Positions 16,675 to 25,372 of a stretch of 64,000 nucleotides of DNA are shown piece by piece; the first letter of the stretch is position 1; each line of letters begins with the position of its first letter. The position numbers were made by a program, and so were the translations under genes. The notes under the pieces are model-generated. The model was not told where the DNA came from. It worked only from the letters and a program-made list of their open reading frames with translations, and ran no database searches. Source of the stretch: Bacillota bacterium (GTDB lineage Bacteria; Bacillota; Clostridia; Oscillospirales; Acutalibacteraceae); assembly GCA_023418995.1 (NCBI GenBank), contig JAEZYP010000044.1, positions 434,001 to 498,000 on the forward strand, given 5' to 3'.

Positions 16675-17701
16675 CGGCCTCTGAAAATAAATTTGGGAGA
16701 TAATGTTCGGTTTGCGTAATGCATTTGAGATTGGAGCATTTACATGGGTGTGTAGATTTCAGTGTTTTCCTCTTTTTGGGAATCGCCGCGCTTTGCAGGA
16801 TGGTAAGGATGAGCGCCATACGTGCATACATGCCGTAAACCGTCTGTTCAAAATATTTTGCGCGCTCATCATCGTCGATATCCACAGTAATTTCGTCCAC
16901 ACGAGGCAAGGGATGGAGTATTCTCAAATCCCTTTTAGAGAGGCTTAGCTTCGGGGAATCAAGGACAAAGATTCCCTTTTGCTCCTCATACTTCTTTTCA
17001 CTGGAAAAACGTTCCTTCTGAATCCGCGTCATATAAAGAACATCCAGCTTCGGCATCGCCTCGCTCAAATTTGTCAGCTCCGTATAGCTGCAGCCCGCAG
17101 CATCCATTACATCCTTTACATACTGCGGAAGAGCAAGCTCAGGTGTGGAAACAAGAACAAAGGAATTCCCTGGATAGCGCGTCATCGATTTGATCAGGGA
17201 ATGAACAGTACGCCCGTATTTCAGGTCACCGCACAAGCCGATGCACAGGTGGTCGAGACGTCCTTTTTCATTATATAAGGTCACCAGATCGGTTAATGTC
17301 TGTGTGGGGTGAAGATGGCCGCCGTCGCCCGCATTGATGATCGGAGATTTGGAAAATAGTGTAGCCGCCGTTGCCGCGCCCTCCATCGGATTACGCATTA
17401 CGATGATATCCGCGTATCCGCTTACAACGGTAATGGTATCCTTTAAACTTTCCCCCTTTGATACAGAGGAATTCTCCGGATTGTCAAACCCGATAACCTG
17501 CCCGCCCAAACGGTACATTGCTGTTTGAAAAGACATTTTTGTTCTTGTGGAGGGTTCATAAAACAGGGTTGCCATCACTTTTCCACGGCAGGATTCACTG
17601 TACGCCCACGGATTGCTCCTAATTGTATTCGTCAGCTTTATCAGCTCGCTAATTTCCTCAAGCGCTAACTGATCTAAATCAATTAAACTATTTAACTGCA
17701 T
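16628..17701 (-). CDS. pyrB: Aspartate carbamoyltransferase with fused PyrI-like zinc domain
   Basis: PyrB condenses carbamoyl phosphate with aspartate in pyrimidine synthesis. Residues 1 to about 305 are a complete catalytic chain: FYEPSTRTKMSF (STRT at 51-54, carbamoyl phosphate), HPTQTLTDL and ILHPLPRVDEI. The remaining 50 residues are unusual for PyrB. C322-x4-C327 and C348-x2-C351 in a KCITQTEH ... ECKYC context match the zinc-binding domain of the regulatory chain PyrI. The PyrI allosteric nucleotide-binding domain is absent. No separate pyrI gene is present in the window. GGGGTG lies five bases before the ATG. Confidence 0.93.
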   Translation of the reverse strand: MQLNSLIDLDQLALEEISELIKLTNTIRSNPWAYSESCRGKVMATLFYEPSTRTKMSFQTAMYRLGGQVIGFDNPENSSVSKGESLKDTITVVSGYADIIVMRNPMEGAATAATLFSKSPIINAGDGGHLHPTQTLTDLVTLYNEKGRLDHLCIGLCGDLKYGRTVHSLIKSMTRYPGNSFVLVSTPELALPQYVKDVMDAAGCSYTELTNLSEAMPKLDVLYMTRIQKERFSSEKKYEEQKGIFVLDSPKLSLSKRDLRILHPLPRVDEITVDIDDDERAKYFEQTVYGMYARMALILTILQSAAIPKKRKTLKSTHPCKCSNLKCITQTEHYLPNLFSEAGDMLECKYCDGRTLI

Positions 17702-17741
17702 CGAAACACCCCATTCTTACATTCCCTTTTTTTTAAACATT

Positions 17742-17770
17742 ATTTTATCATTTACCCTTCTGAATAACAA
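17742..17770 (-). promoter_or_regulatory. Promoter of the pyrB operon
   Basis: On the minus strand TTGTTA (17770-17765) and TAAAAT (17747-17742) are 17 bases apart, about 45 bases upstream of the pyrB ATG. I see no PyrR-type attenuator in the short leader. Confidence 0.55.
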
Positions 17771-17800
17771 CCTATAATTTTGGATTCCCTTGTGTCCGGC

Positions 17801-17830
17801 TTGACATTGTATACCGATTTGGGCTAGAAT
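17801..17830 (+). promoter_or_regulatory. Promoter of the activase gene pair
   Basis: A consensus TTGACA (17801-17806) and TAGAAT (17825-17830) are 18 bases apart, about 50 bases before the ATG at 17881. The region is shared with the divergent pyrB promoter. Confidence 0.65.
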
Positions 17831-17880
17831 ATGATATTAGGTTTATAGGCACTAATCTTTTAGAAACGGCGGTTACTTGT

Positions 17881-20775
17881 ATGAAAGTGGGTTTGGATGT
17901 CGGTTCAACCACAATAAAATGTGTTGTTCTGGACGAAGATAATCATATCATTTATAAGTCTTATGAAAGGCATTTTTCTCAAATCACACAAAAAATGGCC
18001 GGTCTTCTTACTAAAATCAAGGACGAGGTCATCCATGGCGCAAACGCCAGCCTCACGGTTTCCGGCTCCGCCGGTATGGGCATTTCTCAAACCTGTAATC
18101 TGCCTTTTATTCAAGAAGTATACGCTACCCGAATCGCAATCGGCAGATTGATACCCGACGCAGATGTTATTATTGAGCTCGGCGGCGAGGATGCAAAGAT
18201 TTTGTTTCTCTCGGGCGGTACGGAAGTACGCATGAACGGTTCCTGCGCCGGCGGTACCGGTGCGTTTATCGACCAGATGGCCACTCTGTTAAATATTTCT
18301 CTGGATGAAATGAATACACTTGCGGAGGAATACGAAAAAATTTACACCATCGCTTCCCGCTGCGGCGTATTCGCCAAATCGGATATTCAACCACTGTTAA
18401 ACCAGGGTGCAAGAAAGAGCGACCTTTCCGCCAGTATTTTTGCGGCGGTTGCAAACCAGACGATCGCTGGTCTTGCACAGGGAAGAAGAATCGAAGGAAC
18501 GGTTATTTATCTGGGAGGGCCGCTGACGTTCCTCTCTCAATTGAGATACAGCTTTGATCAGGCTTTAAACGTGGAGGGTATCTGTCCCGAAAATTCTCTG
18601 TACTATGTAGCGCTGGGCGCGGCGTATAACAGCGATACCCAGATTGATTTGGATACCGCCTTAAAAAACATTGAGTCCTACGGCACAACCTCCAACTTTT
18701 TGTCCATTCCTCCCCTGTTTGAAGGCGAGGAGGATTATGAGCAATTTTCCCGCCGCCACGCTGCCTGTACGGTTTCGAAGGGCGACGCGGAGCACTACTC
18801 CGGCGACGCGTTTCTGGGAATTGACGCGGGCTCCACTACGGTAAAAGCTGTTTTAATCGGAAGAGACGGAGAGATACTGGATTCCATTTACTGCAATAAT
18901 TCGGGTAACCCCGTTCCGATTATACAAAATTATCTGCTTGGAATTTATAACCGCTATCCTGAAATAAAGATTTCGGCTAGCGCTGTTACCGGCTATGGCG
19001 AGGAGCTGCTGAAAAACGCGTTCAGCATTGATTTTGGAATTGTGGAAACCATTGCTCATTTTACCGCGGCGAAACGCTTTATGCCTGATGTAGACTTTGT
19101 AATTGATATCGGCGGTCAGGATATGAAGTGCTTTAAAATCCGCAACGGTGCAATTGATAATATTTTTCTGAACGAAGCCTGTTCCTCCGGCTGCGGCTCA
19201 TTTTTGCAAACCTTCGCTAACACACTCGGCTACGAGATCGCCGACTTTGCCAAAATCGGGTTGTTTGCGAAGCATCCGGTTGATTTGGGCTCCCGCTGTA
19301 CGGTATTTATGAATTCACAGGTGAAGCAGGCACAGAAGGACGGAGCAACAACGGAGGATATCTCAGCCGGTCTTTCAGTCAGCGTTGTAAAAAACGCTAT
19401 TTATAAAGTAATCCGGGCGGCTTCCGCCGAAGAACTGGGCAAAAATGTTGTGGTGCAGGGCGGCACTTTCCTGAACGACGCCGTCCTCCGTGTTTTTGAA
19501 AACGAGCTTGGTATCCACGTGCTGCGACCAGATATCTCCGGACTGATGGGCGCTTACGGAGCCGCCGTTTACGCGATGGGAAAATCCATAGGTACAAGCA
19601 GGATTATCGGCCGAGAGGAGCTGGAAAACTTTAAGCACGAGGTAAAGGTAACCTCCTGCGGAAGATGCAGCAATAACTGCCGTCTTACCATCAATGTTTT
19701 CGGCGGGAACCGGCGCTTTATCGGCGGAAACCGATGTGAAAAGCCCGTAACAAAGCGTTCCGACGACGGAGATCTAAACCTATACGCCTACAAGCTGGAG
19801 CTGCTCCGGTCTTACGGGCCGATAAAGGGAAGCCGGGGGAAAATCGGTATTCCGATGGGATTAAACCTTTACGAGCTGCTGCCGTTCTGGCATACTTTTT
19901 TCACAGAGCTGGGCTTTGAGGTGGTTCTCTCCCCTCTATCGAGCAGAGAGTTATATATCAATGGGCAAAGCACAATTCCTTCCGACACGGTTTGCTTCCC
20001 CGCAAAGCTGATGCACGGACATGTGCAGGCGCTGATTGAGGAGGGCGTTCAAAACATATTCTATCCCTGTATGTCCTATAATTTTGACGAAGGCTTGAGC
20101 GACAACCATTATAACTGCCCTGTGGTCGCGTATTATCCAGAAGTTATTTCGGCAAATATGAACACCCTGAAGGACTGCAATTTTATTCACGATTACGTTG
20201 GTATCCATCGAAAACATGATTTCCCCATTAAAATGCTGCGTATTTTACAGAAATACTTTGACGGGATTACGCTTCCGGAAGTGAGATCGTCCGCAAAAGC
20301 AGCCTATGCCGCTTACAGCCGCTATTTTGATAAAATACGCGCAAAGGGCGACGAAATTATAGAAAAGGCAAACAAGCAAAAGAAGCAGATTATCGTTTTG
20401 AGTGGCAGACCGTATCATCTTGATCCAGAAATCAGCCACGGAATCGACAAACTGATTGCCAGCCTCGGCGCCGCGATCATTTCGGAGGACGTAATTAGCT
20501 GCAAAGTAAAGCGCTTCCCCACGACCGTTCTGAATCAGTGGACATACCATGCCAGACTTTACGCGGCCGCAGAATATATTGGCGATAAGCCCAATATGAA
20601 TTTAGTGCAGCTTGTCTCCTTTGGGTGTGGCGTTGACGCAATTACAACTGACGAAGTACGAAGCATTCTGGAATCAAATGAAAAAATTTATACACAAATT
20701 AAAATAGACGAAATTACAAATTTGGGCGCGGTAAAAATCCGGCTTCGCAGCCTGTTTGCCGCACTGGAAAAATAA
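17881..20775 (+). CDS. Tandem BadF/BcrA/HgdC-type ATPase (2-hydroxyacyl-CoA dehydratase activase family)
   Basis: Two ASKHA-fold activase domains lie in tandem (residues 1-260 and 310-580), followed by a dehydratase-like DUF2229 region. Phosphate loops are LDVGSTTIK at residue 5 and GIDAGSTTVK in the second copy. The cysteines that hold the bridging [4Fe-4S] cluster in HgdC-type activases are present in both: C122 and C161 in the first, C434/C438 and C473 in the second. A further CGRCSNNC motif (C593, C596, C600) starts the third region. Such proteins use ATP hydrolysis to push low-potential electrons into an iron-sulfur partner. The partner is probably the next gene. The final acceptor is unknown. 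Confidence 0.87.
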   Translation: MKVGLDVGSTTIKCVVLDEDNHIIYKSYERHFSQITQKMAGLLTKIKDEVIHGANASLTVSGSAGMGISQTCNLPFIQEVYATRIAIGRLIPDADVIIELGGEDAKILFLSGGTEVRMNGSCAGGTGAFIDQMATLLNISLDEMNTLAEEYEKIYTIASRCGVFAKSDIQPLLNQGARKSDLSASIFAAVANQTIAGLAQGRRIEGTVIYLGGPLTFLSQLRYSFDQALNVEGICPENSLYYVALGAAYNSDTQIDLDTALKNIESYGTTSNFLSIPPLFEGEEDYEQFSRRHAACTVSKGDAEHYSGDAFLGIDAGSTTVKAVLIGRDGEILDSIYCNNSGNPVPIIQNYLLGIYNRYPEIKISASAVTGYGEELLKNAFSIDFGIVETIAHFTAAKRFMPDVDFVIDIGGQDMKCFKIRNGAIDNIFLNEACSSGCGSFLQTFANTLGYEIADFAKIGLFAKHPVDLGSRCTVFMNSQVKQAQKDGATTEDISAGLSVSVVKNAIYKVIRAASAEELGKNVVVQGGTFLNDAVLRVFENELGIHVLRPDISGLMGAYGAAVYAMGKSIGTSRIIGREELENFKHEVKVTSCGRCSNNCRLTINVFGGNRRFIGGNRCEKPVTKRSDDGDLNLYAYKLELLRSYGPIKGSRGKIGIPMGLNLYELLPFWHTFFTELGFEVVLSPLSSRELYINGQSTIPSDTVCFPAKLMHGHVQALIEEGVQNIFYPCMSYNFDEGLSDNHYNCPVVAYYPEVISANMNTLKDCNFIHDYVGIHRKHDFPIKMLRILQKYFDGITLPEVRSSAKAAYAAYSRYFDKIRAKGDEIIEKANKQKKQIIVLSGRPYHLDPEISHGIDKLIASLGAAIISEDVISCKVKRFPTTVLNQWTYHARLYAAAEYIGDKPNMNLVQLVSFGCGVDAITTDEVRSILESNEKIYTQIKIDEITNLGAVKIRLRSLFAALEK

Positions 20776-20788
20776 GGAGGTCGCGCCT

Positions 20789-22069
20789 TTGGCGGAACTT
20801 AAATTCAGCGGCAACGGTCGTCTTCTGTTTACAAAAGAAATGAAGAAGGAATATACCATACTCTGCCCTATGATGGCTCCGATTCATTTTGAGCTTATTG
20901 TGAACGTACTGAAAAACTCCGGCTATAACGTCGAGCTCCTGACGAACGACGGTCCCGGGGTGGTACAGGAAGGACTAAAATATGTTCACAACGATACCTG
21001 TTACCCGGCACTTTTAGTCATTGGTCAGTTTATTGATGCCCTCCACTCCGGCAAATACGATCTTGACCGCACTGCGCTGATTATTACCCAAACAGGGGGC
21101 GGATGTCGTGCCTCCAATTACATTCACCTTCTTCGCAAGGCTCTGAAAAAGGCGGGACTGGAAAAAATACCGGTAATTTCGCTGAATATGTCCGGTTTGG
21201 AAAGCAACCCTGGATTTCACCTTTCGATTCCGCTGCTGCGTAAATTTATTGCGGCTCTTGTTTACGGTGACGCGCTGATGCTACTATACAACCAAACTGA
21301 GGCATATGAGACAAAAAAAGGACAAAGCAGAGAAGCGGTAAAAAAGTGGATTGGCGAGCTGACCGATCAGTTTAATCACGGAAAAGGACTTTCTTTAAAG
21401 GAACAGAGACAAAATCTCAATCAAATTGTTCGTGATTTTGGGCTAATTTCTATCCACAAAGTCCCGAAAATCAAGGTAGGCATTGTCGGTGAGATTTATG
21501 TGAAATACTCCGCTCTCGGTAATAATCATTTGGAAGATTTTCTGCGAGAACAGGATTGCGAGGTGAATGTTCCCGGAATTTTGAATTTTGCTTTATTTAA
21601 AGTAGATAACCGTTTGGAAGATATTAAGCTTTACGGCGGCAACCCCGCAAAATTCACCGTAGTAAAAGCACTGATGGACTATCTTTTGAAAATGCAGAAT
21701 TTATTAATTGAAGCTGTGAAAACCGATGAGAAATTTTTGGCTCCCGCGCCCTATTCCCACACAAAGAGCCTGGTAAAAAACGTGATCGGTTACGGCAATA
21801 AAATGGGAGAGGGCTGGCTATTGACGGCAGAAATGCTGGAGCTAGTGGAGCAGGGCTATGAAAATGTGGTCTGCACACAGCCGTTCGGGTGTCTTCCGAA
21901 TCATATCTGCGGAAAAGGTATGATTCACAGGATTAAGGCAGTGGACGCACGCTCCAATATTGTCCCGATCGATTATGACCCCAGCGCAACCCGGGTAAAC
22001 CAGGAAAACAGAATAAAACTTATGCTTGCAATAGCCAGGGAAAGATTGTCCATCGATCAAAATGTTTAA
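20789..22069 (+). CDS. BcrC/BadD/HgdB-like acyl-CoA dehydratase-related protein
   Basis: This 426-residue protein belongs to the 2-hydroxyglutaryl-CoA dehydratase/benzoyl-CoA reductase-like superfamily that partners with large tandem activases. Visible features include NDTCYPALLVIGQ, TQTGGGCRASNYI and QPFGCLPNHICGKG, whose cysteines are plausible iron-sulfur ligands. The start is the TTG at 20789: AAGGAGG lies eight bases upstream, just after the activase stop codon. An ATG farther upstream lies inside the activase gene. The tight spacing argues for a stoichiometric two-component redox system. Its substrate cannot be deduced; a dehydratase, reductase or other role remains open. Confidence 0.82.
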   Translation: MAELKFSGNGRLLFTKEMKKEYTILCPMMAPIHFELIVNVLKNSGYNVELLTNDGPGVVQEGLKYVHNDTCYPALLVIGQFIDALHSGKYDLDRTALIITQTGGGCRASNYIHLLRKALKKAGLEKIPVISLNMSGLESNPGFHLSIPLLRKFIAALVYGDALMLLYNQTEAYETKKGQSREAVKKWIGELTDQFNHGKGLSLKEQRQNLNQIVRDFGLISIHKVPKIKVGIVGEIYVKYSALGNNHLEDFLREQDCEVNVPGILNFALFKVDNRLEDIKLYGGNPAKFTVVKALMDYLLKMQNLLIEAVKTDEKFLAPAPYSHTKSLVKNVIGYGNKMGEGWLLTAEMLELVEQGYENVVCTQPFGCLPNHICGKGMIHRIKAVDARSNIVPIDYDPSATRVNQENRIKLMLAIARERLSIDQNV

Positions 22070-22125
22070 AAATCATTAAAAAAATTGTACAATATCATGT
22101 TTCCGTTTTTTTATACAAATTTGAC

Positions 22126-22154
22126 TTGTGCAAATACGGATTCTGGTGTATTAT
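22126..22154 (+). promoter_or_regulatory. Promoter of the riboswitch-diguanylate cyclase transcript
   Basis: TTGTGC (22126-22131) and TATTAT (22149-22154) are 17 bases apart; an overlapping TTGACT starts at 22121. Transcription would begin near 22161, just upstream of the aptamer. Confidence 0.5.
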
Positions 22155-22185
22155 TTATACATGGTAATAATTTTATTTCCTGCAA

Positions 22186-22282
22186 AAGCAAGTAAAAAGG
22201 CAAACCTGCCGAAAGACAGGGACGCAAAGCCAAGGGGCTTCACTTTATTCATTCCAAGTAAAGTATGCCAGCCGGCTGCACT
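22186..22282 (+). ncRNA. Cyclic di-GMP-I (GEMM-I) riboswitch
   Basis: The conserved GEMM-I core is present: GGCAAACC at 22199, a CCTG/CAGG hairpin capped by a GAAA tetraloop, then GGGACGCAAAGCC. A second arm with CTTTA/TAAAG and the 3' consensus ATGCCAGCCGGCTGC follow. This class binds c-di-GMP. No run of T residues follows the aptamer, so control is more likely at translation than by termination. It lies between a promoter and a diguanylate cyclase gene. Confidence 0.93.
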
Positions 22283-22345
22283 AATTATGGCATTCGCCAG
22301 AATGTTTGCGGCGCTGCCATGAATGCAATTGGGGGTTGCGCACCT

Positions 22346-23692
22346 TTGAAACGAAAATGTTATTTGTTTGTCGTGTTGTCCTTTATTCCATCTCTCGTGT
22401 TATTTGGTCTTATGACGGCCGGATTCTCCGCAGTCACAACAGAATCGATTATTATTCCGATTATCGTTCTGCTTCTTACGCAAAAGTTGGTTATCGACTG
22501 GTATCTCATCAAACCGACCGATGACTTTCTAACAGCGATTCATCGCGCCATTCAGGGGGATTACCGCGCAAGATTTTCTTGTGACGATATCAACGATGAA
22601 TTTCACAAGCTGTCTCAATCCTATAACGAGTTGATGGGCATTGTTGAAGTTCACACGGAGGAATTGACTCAAAACAGAATTTTGCAAAATCAGCTTTACG
22701 AAAACGAGAAAATTTATAGAACCGCACTGGAATTGACCTGTGACCGTGTTTTTGAAGCCGATTTGACACACAATAAAATGATTTCCGGGCAGGAAACTTA
22801 TTTTAAGGCGTTTCCTTTCCTGAAAACAGAAATCTATGATGAGGTAATTAAAAGCATAGCGCAGCACGCTATACTGGATGATGATAAAAAGAGATACATA
22901 GATTCTCTTAGCCGCACACATCTTTTTGAAGTGTTCAATTCCGGAGCCACCACGGTAGACTTGGAATACCGTGAAAAATCACCTACCGGTGAATACCAGT
23001 GGATGGCCGCAACACTTGTACATCTTACCCATAACAGTACAAAAAGTCAGAAAATTATTGGATATGTTAAGAATATCGATCAGCGTAAAAAGCAGGAGCT
23101 TGAAATTTTAAAGCAATCTCAGAAAGACGGTTTGACTACGCTTTATAACAAAAAGGCCACTCAGACGCTAATTGAGTCACTACTGGAAAATGATAAGGCC
23201 CGAAACGCAAGCGCAGTTATTATGTTGGATATTGATAACTTTAAAAGGATTAACGATACACTGGGGCATATTCAGGGGGATTCTGCACTCTCTCAGGTTG
23301 GTGAAAAATTGCAGAGCCTCTTCCGCCATATGGATGTCGTTGGTCGTATCGGCGGAGACGAGTTCCTGATTTTCTTTAATAACTACAATTCTTTTAATAC
23401 ATTAATCAGTAAGCTGGAAATGATTTCATCCATGTTTAAAGAAATTACATTGGGTGAGGACGGAAGCTTTAAAATTTCCGGTAGTATCGGTGTTTCTCTC
23501 TACCCACAGGATGGCACCACCTATACAGAGCTTTACCAAAAAGCGGATCGTGCCTTGTATTATTCAAAGTCACGTGGCAAAAACTGCTACAATGTTTACA
23601 ATGGACGCTATGACGACAAGGCCTCAATGGAGGTTACCGCCAAACCGGTGCCGATCAATATTATCCGCAAGGCAAGCAATGATAATGAATAA
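22346..23692 (+). CDS. Membrane-anchored HAMP-PAS-GGDEF diguanylate cyclase
   Basis: This enzyme is predicted to make c-di-GMP from two GTP at the membrane. Two membrane helices occupy about residues 5-55, followed by a HAMP-like linker, a PAS-like sensor (about 125-280) and a GGDEF domain. The catalytic GGDEF is at about residues 336-340, and an inhibitory I-site RHMD (RxxD) lies five residues before it, so both activity and product inhibition are expected. I prefer the TTG at 22346 (448 residues) because GGGGG lies ten bases upstream and the product starts with basic residues before the first helix. An ATG at 22319 is the alternative. A c-di-GMP riboswitch precedes the gene. Confidence 0.9.
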   Translation: MKRKCYLFVVLSFIPSLVLFGLMTAGFSAVTTESIIIPIIVLLLTQKLVIDWYLIKPTDDFLTAIHRAIQGDYRARFSCDDINDEFHKLSQSYNELMGIVEVHTEELTQNRILQNQLYENEKIYRTALELTCDRVFEADLTHNKMISGQETYFKAFPFLKTEIYDEVIKSIAQHAILDDDKKRYIDSLSRTHLFEVFNSGATTVDLEYREKSPTGEYQWMAATLVHLTHNSTKSQKIIGYVKNIDQRKKQELEILKQSQKDGLTTLYNKKATQTLIESLLENDKARNASAVIMLDIDNFKRINDTLGHIQGDSALSQVGEKLQSLFRHMDVVGRIGGDEFLIFFNNYNSFNTLISKLEMISSMFKEITLGEDGSFKISGSIGVSLYPQDGTTYTELYQKADRALYYSKSRGKNCYNVYNGRYDDKASMEVTAKPVPINIIRKASNDNE

Positions 23693-23723
23693 AAAAATCC
23701 GGCACGCTGTGCCGGATTTTTTT
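23691..23723. terminator. Bidirectional terminator between the GGDEF and beta-CASP genes
   Basis: A-tract, ATCCGGCAC, loop GCT, GTGCCGGAT, T-tract: a 9-bp GC-rich stem flanked by seven A and seven T residues, so it works for both converging genes. Confidence 0.9.
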
Positions 23724-23746
23724 ACGTATATGGCAGGGAATTGTGA

Positions 23747-25354
23747 TTACTGGCGATTCCATTTACTACTCAAAGCATTGATTTGATCTGCAAATTTTGC
23801 AAGATCCTTATTTGCCCCGCCTTCATTCTTCTGAATAACCTGCATAAGGCGTTTCCCTGCCTCAACCAGCCGCGCGAAGGGTGCGGAGAACTTTTTGCCA
23901 TTCCCAACCTTTTTTACCGTTCTGGTTTCCGGCATAATTCCTTCTTCAAGAATCGTGTTGGTTTCCAGGTTGAAAGCGGATTGAAAATTCGGCGCATAGG
24001 CATTGTACCCCAGCCCCATCAAGTGATTTGTAAAAGTCTCGCAGACACTCTGCTCCCCGTGAACAACAAATACACGGCGCGGTCTTTTCTCAAAAGCAGT
24101 AATCCATTTTAACAGACCGGTACGGTCCGCGTGCGCGGACAAAGCCCTTAAATTATGAATATGCGCTTTTACCGCAATCTCTTCCCCAAAAAGCTTTACC
24201 TTATCGATTCCATCTACCAAAATACGTCCAAGAGTACCGTTGGCCTGGTAACCGACAAATACAATCGCGCATTCCGCCCTCCACAGATTGTGCTTCAAAT
24301 GGTGGCGGATTCTGCCCGCTTCGCACATTCCGCTGGAAGATATAATCACCTTAGGCTTATTGTCTTCATTAAGCGCTTTGGATTCCTCCACGCTGGTGCA
24401 GATATTCAAATTGGGAAATTTAATCGGCTCAAAGCCGGACTGTATCAACCGCACCGTTTCCTCGTCCGCATACCCGGTTAGGTCTCCGCTGTAGATTTTC
24501 GTCGCTTCCGCCGCCAGTGGACTGTCGACATAAACCGGAAAATCCGGATTGCTTTTCACAAGACCCCGTTCCTTGATCTCCCGAATAAAATAAAGGAGCT
24601 CCTGCGTGCGCCCGACCGCAAAGCTCGGGATAACCACGTTACCGCCCGTGGAAAGCGTTTCATCAAAGATATCCGCTAAGGTGGAGGTGTAATCCTCTAC
24701 TTTTTCATGATCGCGATCTCCGTAAGTGGACTCCATCACTACATAATCAGCCTGACGGATATACTGAGGATCCCGGATAATCGGCTGATTGCAGTTGCCG
24801 ATATCGCCGGAGAATACGATCTTTTGGGTCATTCCGTTCTCGGTAATCCACATCTCCACACTGGCTGAACCAAGAAGATGCCCCGCGTCGGTAAAGCGAA
24901 TGCTGACTTCCTCGCTAAGCCTCAATGTTTCCCCGTAGCTGCATGGTACCAGACGATTCAGTGTTTCCTGTGCGTCTTCTATAGTATAAATCGGTTCTTC
25001 CGGCTCCCTGCCGGCACGTTTTCCCTTCCGGTTTTCATTGATTGCGTCCATTTCCTGAATATGGGCGCTGTCCCGCAGCATAATGGAGAGCAGGTCGCAG
25101 GTCGCACGGGTTGCATACATTTTACCCTCAAAGCCGTTTTTAACGAGCAGCGGTAGTCTGCCGCTGTGGTCAATGTGCGCGTGCGTTACAATAACATAGT
25201 CGATTTGTGTTGCGTAGAATGGAAGTCTGTGGTTGTCGTCTTCGTCCGCGCCCTGCTGCAATCCGCAGTCAATCAGAATTTTTTTGCCGTTTACTTCAAG
25301 ACAATGACAGCTTCCGGTTACTTCTTTGTCGGCACCGTAAAAAAACAGTTGCAT
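23747..25354 (-). CDS. MBL/beta-CASP RNA metallo-hydrolase
   Basis: The protein combines a metallo-beta-lactamase domain (THAHIDHSGRLP near residue 56, then MESTYGDRDHE), a beta-CASP insertion and a C-terminal RNA-specificity segment (SSSGMCEAGRIRHHL, FVGYQANGTLGR, LSAHADRTGLL and VVHGE). This architecture belongs to CPSF-73/RNase J relatives that cut RNA. At 535 residues it matches bacterial CPSF-like hydrolases and is not RNase J itself. It shares its direction with the adjacent exonuclease III gene 18 bases upstream. The RNA target is unknown. Confidence 0.88.
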   Translation of the reverse strand: MQLFFYGADKEVTGSCHCLEVNGKKILIDCGLQQGADEDDNHRLPFYATQIDYVIVTHAHIDHSGRLPLLVKNGFEGKMYATRATCDLLSIMLRDSAHIQEMDAINENRKGKRAGREPEEPIYTIEDAQETLNRLVPCSYGETLRLSEEVSIRFTDAGHLLGSASVEMWITENGMTQKIVFSGDIGNCNQPIIRDPQYIRQADYVVMESTYGDRDHEKVEDYTSTLADIFDETLSTGGNVVIPSFAVGRTQELLYFIREIKERGLVKSNPDFPVYVDSPLAAEATKIYSGDLTGYADEETVRLIQSGFEPIKFPNLNICTSVEESKALNEDNKPKVIISSSGMCEAGRIRHHLKHNLWRAECAIVFVGYQANGTLGRILVDGIDKVKLFGEEIAVKAHIHNLRALSAHADRTGLLKWITAFEKRPRRVFVVHGEQSVCETFTNHLMGLGYNAYAPNFQSAFNLETNTILEEGIMPETRTVKKVGNGKKFSAPFARLVEAGKRLMQVIQKNEGGANKDLAKFADQINALSSKWNRQ

Positions 25355-25372
25355 TATTTTTCCTCCTTAAAC

